DNA of 64,000 nt from JAMXLO01 sp963749575 (lineage in GTDB: Bacteria > Pseudomonadota > Alphaproteobacteria > Acetobacterales > Acetobacteraceae): the NCBI GenBank assembly GCA_963749575.1, contig CAVVNM010000022.1, forward strand, positions 434,001-498,000, written 5' to 3'. Below the pieces are notes generated by a model. That model made no database searches. It saw only the letters and a list, made by a program, of their open reading frames with translations, and was not told the origin of the DNA. Positions within the stretch are counted from its first letter, which is position 1, and each line of letters begins with the position of its first letter. Both the position numbers and the translations under genes were made by a program. This document shows, piece by piece, positions 35,055-44,613 of this stretch.

Positions 35055-35073
35055 AACATTGAAGCGCCGCCAA

Positions 35074-35144
35074 CGCGCTTGGGGGCGGTCGGCTCGGCGC
35101 CACCGGGATCGGTGCAGAACGATCCGACCAGGCCCCCAAGCGCG
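35074..35144. repeat. 13-bp inverted repeat after the small exported gene
   Basis: CGCGCTTGGGGGC (35074-35086) and GCCCCCAAGCGCG (35132-35144) are perfect reverse complements separated by 45 bases. It begins 20 bases after the small gene's stop codon. A terminator without T-run, or an RNA structural element. Confidence 0.6.
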
Positions 35145-35180
35145 GTGACTGCCGCAAGCACGCCGTGCGCTCGGATGTCC

Positions 35181-35239
35181 GGAGCTGACGAGCTCGAGAT
35201 GGCTCCGGGCTCCCCGGACGGGATGCGCCCGTCAGCTCC
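35181..35239. repeat. 10-bp inverted repeat upstream of coq10
   Basis: GGAGCTGACG (35181-35190) pairs with CGTCAGCTCC (35230-35239); the enclosed segment contains a further GTCCGG-type/CCGGAC-type pairing. It lies in the 266-bp gap before the COQ10-type gene and, with the neighbouring 13-bp repeat, makes this gap unusually structured. Confidence 0.5.
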
Positions 35240-35249
35240 GCGAGGCGGT

Positions 35250-35269
35250 GCGTGGCGTGGCGTGGCGTG
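35250..35269. repeat. GCGTG tandem repeat (4 units)
   Basis: Four head-to-tail GCGTG units lie 51 bases before the COQ10 start. Short tandem arrays can vary by slippage and alter leader length; no more can be said. Confidence 0.6.
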
Positions 35270-35320
35270 CCGCGGGCCTGCGATGCACTGCCGTCAATGT
35301 ATACCGAGGGAGGTTGTGGC

Positions 35321-35782
35321 ATGCCGCGTCACGAGGAGCGGGCGACGCTCGCCTATGGTGCCGACGAGCTGTTCACCGTGGTGGCGGACGTGAAGAACTA
35401 TCCCCTGTTCGTCCCCTGGTGCAGTGGCGCGCGTATCCACCAGGAGGACCAGCGCGAGATCATCGCCGACCTAACGATCGGGTTCGGCCCATTCCAGGAA
35501 GGCTTCACGAGCCAGATCACGCTGGACCGGCCGCGGCAGGTGCTGGTGCGCGCCGTCGATGGGCCGCTGGAGCACCTTGCCAATACATGGACATTCACGC
35601 CGGTGCGCGATCAGACGCAGGTTGATTTCGTCATCGACTTTCAGTTCAAGAGCCATCTGCTGGATCATGTCGCCAATCAGATGTTCCACGAGGCAACGCA
35701 GCGCATGATGAGTGCGTTCGAATCTCGTGTGCACCTGCTCCACATGATGCGGCGCCGTGCGGCGGAACATCCGGCTGCCTGA
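35321..35782 (+). CDS. COQ10/RatA-type START-domain protein
   Basis: A 153-residue polyketide-cyclase/START-fold protein of the COQ10 group, which binds ubiquinone and aids its delivery to the respiratory chain. YGADELFTVVADVKNYPLFVPWCSGARI at the N-terminus is the family hallmark, followed by FGPFQEGFTSQITLDRP, ANTWTFTP and a C-terminal amphipathic helix. ATG 35321 follows GAGGGAGG by 6 bases; a longer reading adds 23 residues unlike the family. In alphaproteobacteria this is normally a single-copy housekeeping gene, often beside CinA or lipoate genes (a CinA-domain gene lies 6 kb away). Confidence 0.85.
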   Translation: MPRHEERATLAYGADELFTVVADVKNYPLFVPWCSGARIHQEDQREIIADLTIGFGPFQEGFTSQITLDRPRQVLVRAVDGPLEHLANTWTFTPVRDQTQVDFVIDFQFKSHLLDHVANQMFHEATQRMMSAFESRVHLLHMMRRRAAEHPAA

Positions 35783-35833
35783 CGCAACGGAAGTATCGTG
35801 GTCGCCGGCTTGGCGGCGAACGCGCCTCCGCGC

Positions 35834-37042
35834 CTATTCCGCAGCGACCAGCCGGTCGATCGTGACGCCCTTGCCGACACCGATGCGTTCCTTGTACGGC
35901 GCGGTGTCGATCTCAGCGAGCTCGATCTCGCGGTTCAGCACCCTCTGCTTCCACGCCTGATGCTCGGGCTCCATAGCGTGGAACTCAGGCATCACTTCCC
36001 GGGCGAACAGATCGAGGCTTTCGCAGATGTGCTCGTGCCGGTTTCGCCCAGCCTGATTGAGCAGGATGATGCTGTCCACCTTCGACTCGGCGAACCGGTG
36101 CAGCTTGCGACGGATCGTTTCGGGTGACCCGATCAGGCCGCCGCGCAGTGCCTGCTCGGCCTTCTCGGGGTTGTCCTGCTTCCACTTCAGATACTCGTCC
36201 CACAGGTTCACTGTCCCCGGCGCAGGGCGCTCGCGATTGCGCGAACCGCTGTAATAGGCAAGCGAGAACTGGAAGAACGTCACGCCGTCGGCGCGCCGCC
36301 GTGCCTCCTCGTCGGTTTCGGCGCACATGAAGTAGCTGACCATCGCGATGTTGCAGTTGCTCTGATAGTCGGCGAGCTTCTGCTGACGCTTGACGAACGC
36401 GTTGTAGTAGGCGTGCACCCAGGCATGCGCCATCTCGGCGCTGAGGAACTGAAAACCCAGCGCACCGATGCCGCACCGTCCGGCAAGTTCGATGGTTTCG
36501 AGCTGCGAGCATGCGACCCAGAGCGGCGGATGAGGCTTTTGCACCGGCTTGGGCAACACGTTGCGCAACGGGAACTTGAAATATGGGCCGTCATACTGCC
36601 AGCCCTCATGGGTGAACATCGGCACGATGCAGCGAACCGCATCTTCCCACACTGCCTGCTTGTCCTCCATCTGCCGATCGAACGGACCGAGTTCGGTGAT
36701 GCTCGCGCCCTCGCCCATGCCGAATTCGACGCGCCCGTTGCTCACCAGATCGAGGCAGGCAACCTTTTCCGCCACCCGCGCGGGGTGGTTCGTAGTGAGC
36801 TGGATGATCCCGTGGCCCAGACGGATGTGCTTCGTCCGCTGGCTCGCCGCGGCGAGGAAGACCTCGGGTTGCGGCGAGTGGGAGTACTCCTCCAGGAAAT
36901 GGTGTTCCACTTCCCAGGCGTAGTCGTAGCCGAGCTGGTCGGCGAGTTCCACCTGGCTCAAGGCGTTCTGATAGAGTTGCCGCTCGTCGTCCTGCGCCCA
37001 CGGGCGCGGCAATTGCAATTCGTAGAAAATGCCGAATTTCAT
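35834..37042 (-). CDS. LLM-class flavin-dependent oxidoreductase
   Basis: A 402-residue luciferase-like monooxygenase. MKFGIFYELQLPRPW, GYDYAWEVEHHFLEEYSHSP, TKHIRLGHGIIQLTTNHPAR and SNGRVEFGMGEGAS are characteristic of a clade found in hydrocarbon- and aromatic-degrading alphaproteobacteria; IGSPETIRRKLHRF closes the domain. GGAG stands 9 bases before ATG 37042. It is preceded by a gene for an unknown 191-residue protein in the same direction, and the order unknown-LLM with an SDR next to it suggests a catabolic cluster. It depends on an external flavin reductase; its substrate is unknown. Confidence 0.85.
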   Translation of the reverse strand: MKFGIFYELQLPRPWAQDDERQLYQNALSQVELADQLGYDYAWEVEHHFLEEYSHSPQPEVFLAAASQRTKHIRLGHGIIQLTTNHPARVAEKVACLDLVSNGRVEFGMGEGASITELGPFDRQMEDKQAVWEDAVRCIVPMFTHEGWQYDGPYFKFPLRNVLPKPVQKPHPPLWVACSQLETIELAGRCGIGALGFQFLSAEMAHAWVHAYYNAFVKRQQKLADYQSNCNIAMVSYFMCAETDEEARRRADGVTFFQFSLAYYSGSRNRERPAPGTVNLWDEYLKWKQDNPEKAEQALRGGLIGSPETIRRKLHRFAESKVDSIILLNQAGRNRHEHICESLDLFAREVMPEFHAMEPEHQAWKQRVLNREIELAEIDTAPYKERIGVGKGVTIDRLVAAE

Positions 37043-37090
37043 GGGGTTTCTCCGCTCGCCTCAATCCGCCCGCGTCGCACCGCCGCACCG

Positions 37091-37666
37091 CTAACGCGCG
37101 GCGGTCCAGCTTTCCGAGAATGCCAGCGCGCAGGTGCTGAACGACCGGCCTTCGCGCTCGCGCGGCCAGGCCTGGCCGACCGCCTGCACCCCGTTTCGGG
37201 TCAGCCGGGCGCCGAGCGCAGGGATCAGCACGGTGCACACCCCGTACGGCCGGCCCGGTTCGGCATTCGGTTGGGTGTGAATCAGCAGCGGCTCGCCGAT
37301 GTTGTACCAGGTCAGCGCAATCTCCTCGTCCCACGCCTCCACGCGCTCGGTCCAGAAGGTGTGCGGGTCGCCTTCCTTGGAGAACACCGCGTCGGTCACC
37401 GGGATCGACGGATCCGCCGTCTCCGCGTTCAGCATGCCCTGTACCGTCGATTGCAGCCATCGCGCCATCGCGATGTTGTCGGAGAAGATCCGCAGGCGGT
37501 CATTCGTCAACTCGCTCTTGATGTAGAGCACGTGCCCCGGACCCGCGGGACTAAGGATGATGCGCCAGAAGCTGGCATTGGTGGTGAACGGCGCACCGTC
37601 CGTCGCGCTCAGCCGGATGAACGGGTTTTCGCCGGTCAGGACCAGTTGGTTCGGATCTGCACTCAT
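37091..37666 (-). CDS. Conserved hypothetical protein beside LLM oxidoreductase
   Basis: 191 residues with no domain I can name. No signal peptide or membrane helix. Predicted mixed alpha/beta with several Trp and the blocks NASFWRIILSPAGPGHVLYI, WLQSTVQGML, FWTERVEAWDEEIALTWYNI and RPYGVCTVLIPA. AAGGAGG sits 7 bases before ATG 37666. Placement between an SDR (16 bp upstream) and a flavin monooxygenase (48 bp downstream) on the same strand says it belongs to that oxidative pathway, for example as a cofactor-independent accessory or ring-modifying protein. This is inference from position only. Confidence 0.6.
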   Translation of the reverse strand: MSADPNQLVLTGENPFIRLSATDGAPFTTNASFWRIILSPAGPGHVLYIKSELTNDRLRIFSDNIAMARWLQSTVQGMLNAETADPSIPVTDAVFSKEGDPHTFWTERVEAWDEEIALTWYNIGEPLLIHTQPNAEPGRPYGVCTVLIPALGARLTRNGVQAVGQAWPREREGRSFSTCALAFSESWTAAR

Positions 37667-37682
37667 TGGGAGCCTCCTTGGT

Positions 37683-38462
37683 TCAATCCGGGATCAGGCC
37701 GCCATCGACGTTGAACGACTGGCCGGTGATATTGCGCGCTCCCGGGGATGCCAGGAACACCACCATGGCGGCGATGTCCTCCGGGTCGTTCGCGCGCTTC
37801 AGCGGGATCACCTCGGCCCGGCGACGTTCCATCTCCTCGACGCTGACACCTTCCTGCTGCGCGCGGATCTGCAGGTTGGCGTCCGACAAGGCGGTGCGCG
37901 TCACGCCGGGGCAGACCGAATTGACATTGATGTTGTGCCTGCCCAGCTGCTGCGCCGCAGTCTTGGTCAGCGCGATCACCGCGCCCTTGCTCGCCGCATA
38001 GGCCGCGTTGGAGGTGCCCTCGTAGCCCTTCCCGGCGATCGAGGCGATGTTGATGATGCGTCCGCTGCGCCGCGGGATCATCTCGCGCGCCACGCGCTGC
38101 AGGCAGAAGAACACGCCCTTCGCGTTGACGCGGTGAATGCGGTCCCAGTCGGCCTCGGTCAGCTCCATGATATCGGCACGGCGCGTCACACCTGCGTTGT
38201 TCAGCAGAATGTCGATCTGGCCGAACTGCTGCAGGGCCTCGCGCACCATGCGGTCGATATCGCGCAGATCGCCGACGTCGGCCTGCACCGCAAGCGACCG
38301 GCGCTGCTGCGACATGATGGCGTCTGCCGTCGCCTCGGCCTTGTGGCGGTCAATGTCGGCGGCGACGACCTGCGCACCGGCCTCCGCCAGCGCGAGCGCC
38401 GAAGCCCTGCCGATGCCCTGGCCGGCGCCGGTCACCAGGGCGACCTGATTGGTCAGGCTCAT
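37683..38462 (-). CDS. SDR-family oxidoreductase (FabG-like fold)
   Basis: A 259-residue short-chain dehydrogenase. TGAGQGIGRA near residue 12 binds the cofactor, ADID after strand 2 favours NAD(H), NNAG is at about 90, and the catalytic Ser-Tyr-Lys set lies in NIASIAG and YAASKG. PGVTRTAL and ITGQSFNVDGG close the family pattern. ATG 38462 follows GGGGAG; the earlier ATG adds 11 unlikely residues. It sits within a five-gene minus-strand run (LLM, epimerase, SDR, unknown, LLM), so it probably oxidises an alcohol intermediate of that pathway. Confidence 0.88.
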   Translation of the reverse strand: MSLTNQVALVTGAGQGIGRASALALAEAGAQVVAADIDRHKAEATADAIMSQQRRSLAVQADVGDLRDIDRMVREALQQFGQIDILLNNAGVTRRADIMELTEADWDRIHRVNAKGVFFCLQRVAREMIPRRSGRIINIASIAGKGYEGTSNAAYAASKGAVIALTKTAAQQLGRHNINVNSVCPGVTRTALSDANLQIRAQQEGVSVEEMERRRAEVIPLKRANDPEDIAAMVVFLASPGARNITGQSFNVDGGLIPD

Positions 38463-38491
38463 GTGACGCTCCCCATGCGATGGGGACACAG

Positions 38492-39337
38492 TCAACCCGC
38501 GATTGAACCGGGCGTCCAGCGTGTCGTCGGCGTCCAGCCAAGCCGCCGGTGCGCCATGGCGTGGCTGACCGGCGAGGCCCGCGGCGCGTGTTGATAGAGC
38601 GCCGCATCGCGCAACGGGATCGTCGCACCGTACCGCGCTTGCAGCCTGCTGACGGTCGGTTCGGTCGAGAACGCATCGTCAGCGGCCAGAAAGAATGTCT
38701 CGAAACCACGGTAGTCGGTCGTCGCCGCGGCGGCAAAGCCGCGGGCGCAGTCCTCCGGCCCGACATAGGTGCACAGGTACGACGCCGGCTCATCGCGCCC
38801 GTCCGGCGCGGACTTGCCGACCATGAAATCCATCATCTCGGGAAACGCCACGAGGCATGGGCGGATGACGATCACCTCCAGCCCGCGCCGCGAGTACGCC
38901 TCGGCGATCCGCTCGCCGCACGCCTTGCTGAGCCCGTAGGCGTCGGTCGCGCGTGCCGGATGCATCTCGTCGATCGGCAGATAGCAGGGCGCCATGTGCG
39001 GATTGCTGGAATCCAGTCCGAGCACCGAACTGCTGGAGCAATGGATCACGCGGCGAACGCCGACCTGAAGGCTGGCCTCGAACAGGTTCCACGTCCCCAT
39101 CGCGTTCACCTGCATGGTCTGCGCATCGTCGGTGATGAACGATCGGTCGATGCCGCCCAGGTGAACCACGACCTCGATGTCGCGCAGGCCCGCGCGCAGC
39201 GCATCGAGGTCGCGCAGATCGGCCGGATGGCATTCGGCCGCCGAACCGATGTCGAGCACGCGCACCGCGTGCTGCGCCAACTCCCGCACCACATAGCGCC
39301 CAAGCCGTCCGAGCCCGCCGGTGACCGCGATTTGCAT
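38492..39337 (-). CDS. NAD-dependent epimerase/dehydratase family protein
   Basis: A 281-residue extended SDR. TGGLGRLGRYVV at the N-terminus is the GxxGxxG loop, DIGS after strand 2 accepts NAD, HLGG follows, and the catalytic set is in CSSSSVLG and YGLSKACGE. It is shorter than sugar epimerases and ends with a substrate-binding part that includes YVGPEDCARGFAAA, a pattern common in uronate dehydrogenase-like proteins. GAGGAGG precedes ATG 39337. It follows the large flavin monooxygenase gene by 9 bases, hence the same transcript. Confidence 0.82.
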   Translation of the reverse strand: MQIAVTGGLGRLGRYVVRELAQHAVRVLDIGSAAECHPADLRDLDALRAGLRDIEVVVHLGGIDRSFITDDAQTMQVNAMGTWNLFEASLQVGVRRVIHCSSSSVLGLDSSNPHMAPCYLPIDEMHPARATDAYGLSKACGERIAEAYSRRGLEVIVIRPCLVAFPEMMDFMVGKSAPDGRDEPASYLCTYVGPEDCARGFAAAATTDYRGFETFFLAADDAFSTEPTVSRLQARYGATIPLRDAALYQHAPRASPVSHAMAHRRLGWTPTTRWTPGSIAG

Positions 39338-39346
39338 GGTTCCTCC

Positions 39347-40663
39347 TCAATCCCGCAGATGTTCGCGCAACGTCGTGCCGGCATAGTCGCGACGGAACAC
39401 ACCGCGCGCCTGCAGCAACGGCACCACGGCGCGCACGAACTGCTCGAACATGCCGGGCATCAGCGTCGGTGTCAGGATGAAGCCGTCGCACGCATGCGCC
39501 TCGAACAGGTCCTGCAACTGGTCCGCCACGGTTTCCGGCGACCCGACGATCTGGGGACACAGCTCGCTGGTGGCGAAGCGACGCGCCGCCTCACCGAGCG
39601 TCAGTCCCTGCGCCTCGGTGCCTTGCAGGATCACGTCGAGCGAGCCACGCGAGCCGGCTTCGATCTGCATGTCGGCCAATGGCTGATCCGGCGGGAAGCG
39701 CGACAGATCGGTGCCGAGATGTCCGGACATCTGCGCCATGCCCGCTTCGGTCTGCACCAGGTCGTTGACGTAGTGCTGCCGCTCGCGCGCGATCGCATCG
39801 GTTTCGCCGATGATTACGTCGATCGAAGGCAGGATCACGCACTGTTCCGCCCCGCGGCCCTGTGCAACGACGCGCGACTTCAGGTCCTGATAGAACGCCT
39901 GCATGTCCGCCTTGCTGTGCTGCAAGGTGAACACCAGTTCGCCCCAGCGTGCCGCGAAGTCGCGGCCGCGCGGCGACGAGCCGGCCTGCATGATCACTGG
40001 GCGGCCTTGCGGCGACCGCGGCACGGTGAGCGGGCCGCGCGTGCTGATCCATCTGCCCTGATAGTTGGTGTAATGCACCTTGTCGGGATCGGCGAACACA
40101 CCGCGCCGCTTGTCCAACACCAGCGCGTCGGCATCCCAGCTTTCCCACAGCCTGCACACCGCCTCGACCACCTCGTCCGCATAGTCGTAGCGCATGTCAC
40201 GCGCCGGCAGTTCGGTCAGCCCGTAATTCTGCGCCTCCAGATGGCCGTGCGAGGCGACCACGTTCCACGCCACCCGCCCACCGCTCAGCAGATCGAGCGT
40301 GCCGAGTGACCGCGCCAGGTGATAGGGCGGATAGAAGGTGGACGAGAGCGTGGCACCGAGACCGATACGGCTGGTGACGCGCGACATGATCGACAGCAGC
40401 GGGATCGGATCGAGCAGCCCCATCTGCCCGCCGCAGCGCAGGATGGTGGCGAAGTCGCCGCCATAGAGATCGTACAGACCGAGGATGTCGGCGAAGAACA
40501 GGCTGTCGAACTTCCCCTGTTCCAGCACACGGGCGATGTGCTCGTGCCACGCGGGCGTGAAAAAGCCGACATCGGCTTCCGGATGGCGCCAGGCGCCATG
40601 ATGGTGCGCGGTCGGCCCCGCGAGCAGGAAGGCCACCAGGTGCATCTTGCGGTGCGTCGTCAT
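39347..40663 (-). CDS. NtaA/SnaA/DszA-type flavin monooxygenase
   Basis: A 438-residue member of the two-component FMNH2-dependent monooxygenase group (nitrilotriacetate, pristinamycin IIA, dibenzothiophene sulfone). Group features: KMHLVAFL start, GAWRHPEAD, FFADILGLYDLYGGD, LSSTFYPPYHLARSLGTLDL, GRVAWNVVASHG and SPQGRPVIMQAGSSPRGRDFAARW. ATG 40663 is preferred; ATG 40675 adds four residues. It is the first gene of the minus-strand oxidative cluster, divergent from the agmatinase-family gene across only 59 bases, so promoters overlap. It needs a separate FMN reductase, none of which is nearby. Confidence 0.88.
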   Translation of the reverse strand: MTTHRKMHLVAFLLAGPTAHHHGAWRHPEADVGFFTPAWHEHIARVLEQGKFDSLFFADILGLYDLYGGDFATILRCGGQMGLLDPIPLLSIMSRVTSRIGLGATLSSTFYPPYHLARSLGTLDLLSGGRVAWNVVASHGHLEAQNYGLTELPARDMRYDYADEVVEAVCRLWESWDADALVLDKRRGVFADPDKVHYTNYQGRWISTRGPLTVPRSPQGRPVIMQAGSSPRGRDFAARWGELVFTLQHSKADMQAFYQDLKSRVVAQGRGAEQCVILPSIDVIIGETDAIARERQHYVNDLVQTEAGMAQMSGHLGTDLSRFPPDQPLADMQIEAGSRGSLDVILQGTEAQGLTLGEAARRFATSELCPQIVGSPETVADQLQDLFEAHACDGFILTPTLMPGMFEQFVRAVVPLLQARGVFRRDYAGTTLREHLRD

Positions 40664-40722
40664 CGCTCGGACCATGGATGGATCATGCTGGTATACGGCG
40701 AGCAGACAAGAGGAGACATGCC

Positions 40723-41673
40723 GTGAGTTTGACAACTGCGCCGCGACGCTCGCCCGACACGTTCCTCGGCGCCTTGCCGGTCACCACGCTGGAAGGCCTC
40801 GCCGCCGACATCGCGTTCCTCGGCGTCCCGTACGCCCAGGCATACAGCTATGAGGACATCACCAACGACCAGAGCAATGCCCCCACCGCGCTGCGCAACG
40901 CATCCTTGCGGATCGTGCGCTCGCTGGAGCGCTATGACTTCGATCTGGGCGGACCGCTCTACGCCGGCCGGACGATCCGCGCGGTGGACTGCGGCGACAT
41001 CCGCAGCGACCTCGGCGATCCCGCGGCCCACTCGCGCCGCACCGAGCAGGCGGTGCGGGCGATCCTCGCTGCCGGCGCGCTGCCGATCGTGCTGGGCGGC
41101 GATCACGGCGTACCGATCCCGGTGCTGCGTGCGTTCGAGGGGCGCGGCCCGATCACGCTGGTGCAGATCGACCAGCACATCGACTGGCGCGACGAGGTGA
41201 ACGGCGTGCGCGAGGGACTGTCCAGTCCGATCCGGCGCGCCTCCGAAATGGCGCATATCGCCCAGATCTTCCAGATCGGCCTGCGCGCCACCGGCAGCGC
41301 CCGGCAAGAGGAGGTGGACGCCGCGCTGGCCTACGGTGCGCACCTGATCCCGGCGTGGGAGCTACACGAATGCGGCATGGACGCCGTGCTGGCACGCATT
41401 CCCGATGGCGGGCGCTATTATCTCACCGTCGATCTGGATGGGATGGATCCTGCGATCGCTCCCGCGGTGGCGGCGCCCTGCCCCGGCGGCGTGACGTTCG
41501 ACCAGGCGAGGCGGCTGATCCACGGCCTGGTGCGCAAGGGCCGCGTGGTCGGTATGGACGTAGTGGAGATCACACCGCGCGACGACGTGAACCAGATCAC
41601 CTGCATCACGGCCGGCCGGCTGATCGTCAATCTGATCGGCATGGCGGTGCGGGCGGGGTATTTCGATCGCTAG
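40723..41673 (+). CDS. Agmatinase/arginase-family ureohydrolase
   Basis: A 316-residue binuclear manganese ureohydrolase. Metal motifs in order: LGGDHGVPIP (first His), QIDQHIDWRDE (standing for D-x-H-x-D) and TVDLDGMDPAIAPAVAAPCPGG (D-x-D-x-x-D-P). GTG 40723 has AGGAG 9 bases upstream. It would release urea from a guanidino compound such as agmatine or guanidinobutyrate. Q in DQHID where Ala is usual, and PCPGG for TPEPGG, place it in a divergent subgroup of unknown substrate. In context the urea could feed the DUF1989/allophanate-type enzymes downstream, though no urease or urea carboxylase is seen. Confidence 0.85.
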   Translation: MSLTTAPRRSPDTFLGALPVTTLEGLAADIAFLGVPYAQAYSYEDITNDQSNAPTALRNASLRIVRSLERYDFDLGGPLYAGRTIRAVDCGDIRSDLGDPAAHSRRTEQAVRAILAAGALPIVLGGDHGVPIPVLRAFEGRGPITLVQIDQHIDWRDEVNGVREGLSSPIRRASEMAHIAQIFQIGLRATGSARQEEVDAALAYGAHLIPAWELHECGMDAVLARIPDGGRYYLTVDLDGMDPAIAPAVAAPCPGGVTFDQARRLIHGLVRKGRVVGMDVVEITPRDDVNQITCITAGRLIVNLIGMAVRAGYFDR

Positions 41674-41788
41674 TGGCGAAGGCGTTCTTCCGCAAACCGG
41701 TGAGCAACCAGGGATCACCACCCGACACCATCACGTGGGATCGCCATGCGGCGTCACAGCGCGCAGTACGCGCGATGAAAGCCGATGA

Positions 41789-43003
41789 CTATCGGGCAGG
41801 CATGCTGGGCAAACCTTGGGCATCGCTGTGCGGCACCAACGACACCTCCCGCGCGCGGATCTCGGATGAGGAGGTGTCCAGGCGGAAGCGGTGCTCAGGG
41901 ATTTCGCTGAACAGATCGGCATAGCGCCGCGGCACGGGGACGTCGTTCAGCGCGCGTACCCGCCCTGCTGCGTCGATGCGCACGGCCACCAGAAAGCTCG
42001 CCCCGGAACTGGCGAGTTCCTCGAGCGCGAGGCGCATCAGAACCTCGTCATCGCCATAATATTTCGGCGCAACCAGACGCTCCGCTGTATCCGCCCCGAT
42101 CACAAACGTGGTCCCCGGAAACAGGCGCGACTTCTCGACGAAGGTGGGCGCTCTGGTAAGTTCGACCGGCGACTTCCAGGCGAATTGCGCGAGCCGGTTG
42201 CGCACCGTCTCGCCCGCCAGCGGCGGCTTGTCGACGTTGGTGACAGAGATTTCGAACGTCACCGGCTGCTGCTTGAGCTCTGCGGCGACTCGCGCCAGCA
42301 ACCAATGCCCAGCGTGCACCGGGTTGAAGGAACCTGGCAACAACACGACGGGCCGCGGAGCCGACAGCACCATTTGGCCATCGGGCTGGACAGTGACACG
42401 ATCGAGCTCGGCAGCCAAAAGCCGATCGATAAGGTCCACGGCCGCGACCACCGTCGCGTCGAAATGTTCATCCGCATCGAGCAGACTGCGCGGTGACGGT
42501 GCGGCAATCCCGCACGCGTGGGCCAGCCACAGTATGATCGCGCGCGAAACGAGGTCTTCTTCAGCGGCGCGATCGCGTCTGCCCTTGGCCAGCACGCCCG
42601 TGCAGTGTGCGATGCCGACAGAGCTGGCGAATGCGATGTGAAACCTGTGCTCGCCTCTACGTGGCCGATCGCTCACCAATGCCGCCGTCGCGCCGAGGCC
42701 AACCAGATCGGTGGCCGCCGGCACCAGCGCGGCCGCGCGCGCCCGAATGCTCCGTGCCATTGCGATTGCGGTATCGGCGCTGCATGCCTGGGCCGGTGCA
42801 AAGCCGAGAAACGCCGCAAGCGCCAGCGGGTCGTAGGGAACCTGTGCCTCGATCAGCAGCCGAGATCCACCGGGAACCCGAAGCAGCTCGCCGACCGCCC
42901 CACTGCCACCCCCGGTGATCGCCAGTGCAGCCTTGCGGCCGGACGCGTGCAATGTGGAGATCAATTGTTGCCACGCAGCGTCCGACTGGCTCATGGTCTG
43001 CAT
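41789..43003 (-). CDS. CinA-domain / NadD-like nucleotidyltransferase fusion
   Basis: A 404-residue two-domain protein. Residues about 5-165 match the CinA C-terminal (nicotinamide-nucleotide amidase) domain: AITGGGSGAVGELLRVPGGS at 28-47 and ALVPYD-like EAQVPYDPLALAAFLG. Residues 218-385 are a HIGH-superfamily nucleotidyltransferase: LLPGSFNPVHAGH at 221-233 with the HxGH site, and TSSSEIRARE near 377 as the C-terminal ISSTxIR equivalent. One polypeptide may thus deamidate NMN and adenylylate the resulting NaMN, closing a pyridine-nucleotide salvage step. ATG at 42994 is an alternative start. A 163-bp gap upstream carries its promoter. Confidence 0.82.
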   Translation of the reverse strand: MQTMSQSDAAWQQLISTLHASGRKAALAITGGGSGAVGELLRVPGGSRLLIEAQVPYDPLALAAFLGFAPAQACSADTAIAMARSIRARAAALVPAATDLVGLGATAALVSDRPRRGEHRFHIAFASSVGIAHCTGVLAKGRRDRAAEEDLVSRAIILWLAHACGIAAPSPRSLLDADEHFDATVVAAVDLIDRLLAAELDRVTVQPDGQMVLSAPRPVVLLPGSFNPVHAGHWLLARVAAELKQQPVTFEISVTNVDKPPLAGETVRNRLAQFAWKSPVELTRAPTFVEKSRLFPGTTFVIGADTAERLVAPKYYGDDEVLMRLALEELASSGASFLVAVRIDAAGRVRALNDVPVPRRYADLFSEIPEHRFRLDTSSSEIRAREVSLVPHSDAQGLPSMPAR

Positions 43004-43166
43004 ATTGCCCGAAGTTGAATACTGCGTCGCGGATGGTGAAAGGCTATCCGGACCGAGTCAACGGACCCCGCTCAGGGACGCGCAAGCGCATCATCGTATC
43101 GCGCTGATCCGTGCAGGTCTCGGCGCCGCGTCCCACACCGGCGTTCGGCCGCCGGTTACGGCACCG

Positions 43167-43947
<781 letters not shown>

Positions 43948-43955
<8 letters not shown>

Positions 43956-44601
43956 GCAGCCGCTTCTCGACGTATTCCGAGAACCACGCCAGCACCGAGA
44001 TGATCACCAGATAGTATACCGCCAGTTCCGCATACAGCTCGAACGGTGTAAAGCGTTCGGCAATGATCACCTGCGCCGATCGGGTCAGTTCGGTGATGGA
44101 GATCACCGACAGCAGCGACGAGCTCTTCACCAGCGTGATCACCTCGTTGGTCAACGGTGGTGTGATGCGCCGCAATGACTGCGGCAGCAGGATGAACAGG
44201 ATCGACTGACGGTTGGTCATGCCGATCGACAGCGCCGCCTCGGTCTGGCCGGCTTCGATCGATTGCAGGCCGGCGCGGACGATTTCCGAAATGAAACCTC
44301 CCGAGTTGAACGCCAGTGCCACGACGCCGCTGGAGAACGCCGACAGCTCGAAGCCGATCCGCGGCAGTGCGAAATACACCAGGAAGATCTGCACCAGCGC
44401 CGGGGTGCCGCGCACGAAATACACATAGGCGCGCACGATCGCCTTCGGCACTGCGAGGTCGGACACGCTGAGCAGCCCGCAGACCAGGCCGACCAGCGTG
44501 CCGAGCGCCAGCGCACAGATCGAGATCTCCAGCGTGACCACGGCGCCCTGGACCATATAGGGCGCCGCGTACCACATCACCCCCCAGTCGAAGTCGGGCA
44601 T
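43948..44601 (-). CDS. Polar amino acid ABC importer permease, set 1
   Basis: A 217-residue HisMQ-type permease with five hydrophobic segments. VQGAVVTLEISICALALGTLVG leads, YVYFVRGTPALVQIFLVYFALP is the conserved RGTPxLVQ block, and the EAA loop reads EAALSIGMTNRQSILFILLPQSLR. It lies 12 bases after the substrate-binding-protein gene. Only one permease gene is present, so a homodimer is expected in the membrane. Confidence 0.9.
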
Positions 44602-44613
44602 GTCGCGATGGGA

